Shown here piece after piece: positions 60,686 through 64,000 of a stretch of DNA of 64,000 bases. The translations under genes were made by a program, and so were the position numbers. Position 1 is the stretch's first letter, and each line of letters starts with the position of its first letter. Origin of the DNA: Cerrena zonata (lineage: Eukaryota > Basidiomycota > Agaricomycetes > Polyporales > Cerrenaceae); assembly GCA_038087015.1 (NCBI GenBank), contig JASBNA010000089.1:62001-126000 (forward strand), read 5' to 3'. Below the pieces are notes generated by a model. The model did no database searches and was not told where the DNA came from. It saw only the letters and a list, made by a program, of their open reading frames with translations.

Positions 60686-62813
60686 TCATGTATAATCTTT
60701 ATCTACTCGTTCTTTTATCCGTAAGCTCTTTAAGAAAAATTTCCAGGTTGTCAATAGCCGAAGTTCTTTAAATTTGACTTCCAGTTTATGTATCATGATC
60801 TTCCCATGAAGCCAGACCTTTTTTGCTTGAATCTCTTGCAGCTTCAATATAAGGATTCCATCTTTTATAGGAACCGCATTTCCTAGTTTTGACCTGAAAT
60901 CAAACCCCACCACTACAGGAACATAGTCTATTTCCTCTGCGAAAGTGAGCTGCTTTTGTTTTTTTTAAAGTACCTGAATATCTTTTCTGAATCAGATAAC
61001 TTTAACCAGTAACAGCCATCCGGTATCATCAGATCCTTGAAGATCTCAATGTTTCCATATTTATTCCTGGGAAGCGACACTTCTCCTGTTTCAGAAACTG
61101 ATACCTTTTCTTTGATATAAGGACATGTTTGATCAAAACTATACAACTTTGTTCTATTTAATTCGCTTTGATTGTTGAGTATGTTAGAATTGAATACCTT
61201 TCTTTTGAATATCGTTCTTGGTTGTAAAGCGTCAGTCATCTTTATGGGAATCCTATTTGATCAGGTTTGATTGATCTTCCCAAAAACTTCCATTGTTGCT
61301 CCGACTTTCCTATTATTATTGCATTTTTGAAATAAATTGGTTCTAACCTCCTTGCTTTAGTTATTGAAACTGAACCAATAGGTTTTGCGTTCTGATCAAG
61401 TACTTCATTATATCTCAATGTTGACTCTGTCACTATATTAGGATTTTTCTTCATACTTGAAAATGTCAGGGGAATGGAATAATTGAGAAAAGCAATTTCC
61501 CTTAACGTATCAAATTCTTTATAGTCTTCCAAGGTATAATTATGGTGCTTGTTGAAAGATCTCACCAAAGATTGAACCAATAATGCCACTCTACCACTTT
61601 CAGTTCTTAAGTCAAGTCTACCGAAATATCTATAACTGATATCAGATTTGTAACGAGGAGTGATATCTTAACTTTATTATTGTTGGAAAAACTTATAACA
61701 TAAGACATCGGGGGCATTATATTGAACCTATCGAGATTTGGAGCATATCGTTCTGTAAAGTGTACCGTTTAACGATGAAATTTTTCTTTGGTTTGAAGGA
61801 AATCTTTTCAATCTAATAAGTCGATCTTGTTCATTATGAAAGCAAATAGTTTCAACCACAAAAATTTCCAGTCGATCGAATGGATTTATCAATTCCGTCC
61901 AAAAATACGGGTAGAGGAGATCGTTATCCTTATTACGAGAAAGTTTCTCTTTGTCTAGCTTTGGTTGTAAATTAGCTGATCTTAATGTAGGTAATAGCAT
62001 CAAAGACATGCATAGATTTGCTTCGAACCCTAGAGACCGTAAAATAGCAGTAAACACTTGAGCACCAGTATCCCTATTATGTTTGAATTTTTTAATCACG
62101 GAAATAAAATCATGAAGGGACCCTATTTTAGTATTGGCGGTGGGGAAGTAAGTTGTGGGATCACCTTGTGAAGGTAAAAATCCGAGTACTCTTAAGCCAT
62201 TTTGGTCAATTTTGAAATTAAATCGAAACCACTTGATAAGATATTTTATAACATAGACCAACAATTTATCAGACTCGCCGTTTACTGTGTTATTTGTTGG
62301 ATCTTTCATCAACTTTTTCAATGATTTATAGTTCGATTTCATGAACGATTCGGGAAGAAGACCTTTTAATTTCTTATGACATAACCTTGAACTAATCCAG
62401 CCATTTCTAATCCTTGCGTGGATTATATAGCATAATACAGAAAGATATTGGATACTTACCCGTTTCTGTTTTTCTTTTATAAGAGTCTGAAGTTTTTCAC
62501 GCCTCTGGCGTTGCTTCTTTGCTTCATCAGAATCTTCATTGGATATTACAATATTGAAACTTTCTGGAGCTGCTGTCTCATCATTTAGCCCGTTACTTAC
62601 GCTTGGTATAGGAATGTCTTCCCAGTCACTCTCATCACTCCCGTCACTTTCCTCTGTGCTTTCATCATCCAAGGAGGCAAAGAAGTCATTTACCTTTTGT
62701 CGTTTGGGACTCGGACATACTTCATCAAATTGACCGGTTTGCTCAAGGTCTGATTCGCTTTCAAACTCATCATTTTGAACGAATAGGTCGGTTGCTATAT
62801 CATCTGAAAACAT
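60686..62813 (-). CDS. Rad4/Rad34 (XPC) family DNA repair protein, five frameshifts
   Basis: Damage-recognition factor of nucleotide excision repair. The ATG at 62813 opens an acidic N-terminus, then the transglutaminase-like domain (TGAQVFTAILRSLGFEANLC, LLYPYFWTELINPFDRLEIF). The frame then breaks near 61755 (extra), 61652-61658 (missing), 61250-61253 (missing, CC for CCC), 60959-60966 (extra in an A8 run) and 60941-60946 (extra). Repair restores the segment MPPMSYVISFSNNNKVKDIT and the BHD1-3 domains (SEQQWKFLGRSIKPDQIGFP; SLPRNKYGNIEIFKDLMIPD; VGFDFRSKLGNAVPIKDGIL). The corrected length is 708 residues, nearer Rad34 than Rad4; the orthologue is unresolved. With five breaks this is the best candidate in the window for a real pseudogene, but every break is a single base in or near a short run. 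Confidence 0.85.
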
Positions 62814-62933
62814 AAATCGAAGGAGATATCACCTTTCAATGCACTTTTTTTTTTCGATTTTTGTTTTGCAAAACTGATTTTTCACCCAATCGTTATCTAC
62901 AAACTGATCACTCTATAATGCTATTTTTACTAT

Positions 62934-62995
62934 TATACAGGTATTATTTAATCGTGGACAACATTATACGGGTATTGTTTAATCGTGAATAACAT
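62934..62995. repeat. 31-bp tandem duplication spanning the RNH203 stop
   Basis: Two adjacent 31-bp units (62934-62964 and 62965-62995) with 27 of 31 positions identical. The gene-proximal copy contains the last codons and stop of RNH203; the distal copy lies in the 3' UTR. Confidence 0.93.
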
Positions 62996-63425
62996 TACTG
63001 ATTTGGGTCCATTCGTCCATGAGCTTCCATTGGCAGTTTGGTGCAACCTTAGAATCGTGTCCGTAGACTATCAAGTCACCAAATTGAGCAACTGCGTTAT
63101 AAGTGTTGACCGTAGCTAACTGCTCGTCACCCTGAGAGGCATCTTCAGCTTGGTTCTGGTCAACACGTTCAATTGATTCACTCTTATTAATTAAGAACCC
63201 TTTATGGCCAGGTGGGCCAAAAGAAACCGTTTCCCCGACCAACTTCAACCCTCTGAAGTGAGCAATATGCTCGTTTTCTCCACTAGAGTTCACCTCGATC
63301 GATTTCGAAGGAGTGAAGTACTCTCTGGTATTTGCTGGCCCGTTGTACTGAAGATGACATGGTACTAAGTTCGCTGTCAACACCGGTAAGGCCTCTTCCT
63401 TAGGGACGTTTATTGCATCGGGCAT
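62979..63425 (-). CDS. RNH203: Rnh203: RNase H2 subunit C
   Basis: 148 residues. Non-catalytic subunit of RNase H2, which removes ribonucleotides and RNA from DNA. The RNASEH2C pattern is visible: LVPCHLQYNGPANTREYFTP, AHFRGLKLVGETVSFGPPGH and KGFLINKSES near the end of the first beta block, then a short acidic insert and FGDLIVYGHDS. The family is short and poorly conserved, so identity rests on these blocks. An ACGCGT element lies 90 bp upstream. The stop codon lies inside a 31-bp tandem duplication. Confidence 0.82.
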   Translation of the reverse strand: MPDAINVPKEEALPVLTANLVPCHLQYNGPANTREYFTPSKSIEVNSSGENEHIAHFRGLKLVGETVSFGPPGHKGFLINKSESIERVDQNQAEDASQGDEQLATVNTYNAVAQFGDLIVYGHDSKVAPNCQWKLMDEWTQISNVIHD

Positions 63426-63514
63426 ATCTCAGCTATCTCCTTGTTGTGTTGCTGATGTAGAATAGCTCTAATAATAAACGATAGTTTCATGAATTATGGG
63501 TACTAATTCAAAAG

Positions 63515-63520
63515 ACGCGT
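63515..63520. promoter_or_regulatory. MCB element (ACGCGT) upstream of RNH203
   Basis: Palindromic MBF core 90 bp upstream of the RNH203 ATG. MBF drives S-phase DNA-replication and repair genes in yeasts, which suits RNase H2. The same hexamer occurs elsewhere in the window, so a chance match is possible. Confidence 0.4.
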
Positions 63521-63536
63521 TCGGTATGCGTTTTTT

Positions 63537-63549
63537 ACACCCGTACATC
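63537..63549 (+). promoter_or_regulatory. Rap1-like site ACACCCGTACATC
   Basis: Exact copy of the 13-mer at 32219-32231, 112 bp upstream of the RNH203 ATG and 16 bp from the ACGCGT element. Binding factor inferred from the Rap1 consensus. Confidence 0.5.
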
Positions 63550-64000
63550 TCTTTTTTGACTGAAATTTTTCACTAAAGACAAGATCGATGACTACAGTCC
63601 CAGACGGGCACCCAGGGCTTTAGCGACTTCTTCCTGGTGTAGAAGCGTATCTAGAGGAAGTGGGCTGACCCTGTAGAGAGGTCAGTAAGAAAATTCTGGT
63701 CATATAAGTCGCAGGAAGAGGCCGTTGGGATCCCGAGTCACAATAATGCTAATTTATAGAAAGAAGCACAATAAAGATGTACTTGAACCCACGTATCTTT
63801 GGATCGGGATTCTCATTTTGCATCAACGTTTATTAGTATAAGAGTCAGAACATCGGAATTCTAGGTGGGTTGCCCAATTAGGCTGGTGCAAATTCCGTTG
63901 AGCTAAGCTTATAAATTCTCAAAGGAAAATGCCTCACTTAGTGCTATCATCTCATCGAAATTTTGTATATGTATATATATATCAGGTATAGGGGATTAGT

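Larger units (their letters stand above)
63426..64000. other. window end: promoter of RNH203 and unexplained sequence
   Basis: 575 bp. It holds ACGCGT (63515-63520) and a Rap1-like site (63537-63549), then about 300 bp of moderate GC (63580-63900) with no supported reading frame or RNA structure. Two AT elements follow (TATAAATT near 63910 and TATATATATAT near 63972) that may belong to a gene beyond the window. Confidence 0.55.

Noticed and set aside
1..64000. Intact transposon, CRISPR array, prophage or other mobile system
   Set aside because: No integrase, reverse transcriptase, transposase or array-like repeats were seen; all recognised genes are ordinary yeast nuclear genes.

Overview
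The window reads as a nuclear chromosome segment of a budding yeast (Saccharomycotina), most likely from the CUG-Ser (CTG) clade. This is an inference. It rests on the protein families and their best-remembered relatives, on short 5'-proximal introns with GTATGT and (T/A)ACTAAC signals, on scarce CTG codons in the conserved genes, and on a GAAGGCAAA element upstream of a proteasome gene, the form reported for Candida-type Rpn4 sites. No tRNA-Ser(CAG) lies in the window, so the code is not proven. Leu calls at CTG codons should be read with caution.

Layout. 0-10 kb: a WD-repeat TFIIIC-type protein, UBA4, a p24 cargo receptor with an intron, ESF1, RTC5 and KEI1 (intron). 10-17.5 kb: RIO1, a large unrecognised disordered protein and an Rtg3-like bHLH factor. 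17.5-23 kb: aspartyl aminopeptidase, a secreted CAP protein and the urea transporter DUR3 behind a cluster of GATA sites. 22.8-26.3 kb: a gene-poor AT-rich stretch flanked by tRNA-Leu(CAA) on one side and a close tandem tRNA-Arg(UCU)/tRNA-Phe(GAA) pair on the other. 26-34 kb: RAM1, a rhodanese-containing tyrosine phosphatase, a coiled-coil protein and NUR1. 34-44.5 kb: NUP53-type nucleoporin, RRP42, TRM3, a DUF3445 protein and SNX41. 44.8-52 kb: NUP84, RPN6, OMS1, TMA17 and MRF1. 52.3-53.9 kb: a long intergenic region with a TGACGTC-containing minisatellite. 53.9-64 kb: a second p24 protein, RRP4, TRM5, a CSC1/OSCA-type channel, a Rad4-family protein, RNH203 and an unannotated end.

Functional themes are RNA metabolism (RRP42 and RRP4 of the exosome, ESF1, RIO1, TRM3, TRM5, UBA4), nuclear pore and rim (NUP84, NUP53, NUR1), proteasome (RPN6, TMA17) and secretion/endosome (two p24s, KEI1, SNX41). 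They are ordinary eukaryotic neighbours, not operons.

The dominant oddity is a set of about 26 single-base indels that break 12 otherwise well-conserved genes, including genes essential in S. cerevisiae. Long genes elsewhere (TRM3, NUP84, CSC1-like) are clean. Correcting one base at each site gives a whole number of codons in every case. I treat these as most likely sequence or assembly errors and annotate each gene over its full span. I did not find a convincing new multi-gene system. The most interesting leads are the tRNA tandem with no visible terminator between the two genes, the AT-rich tRNA-flanked gap, the TGACGTC minisatellite and the clustered indels.
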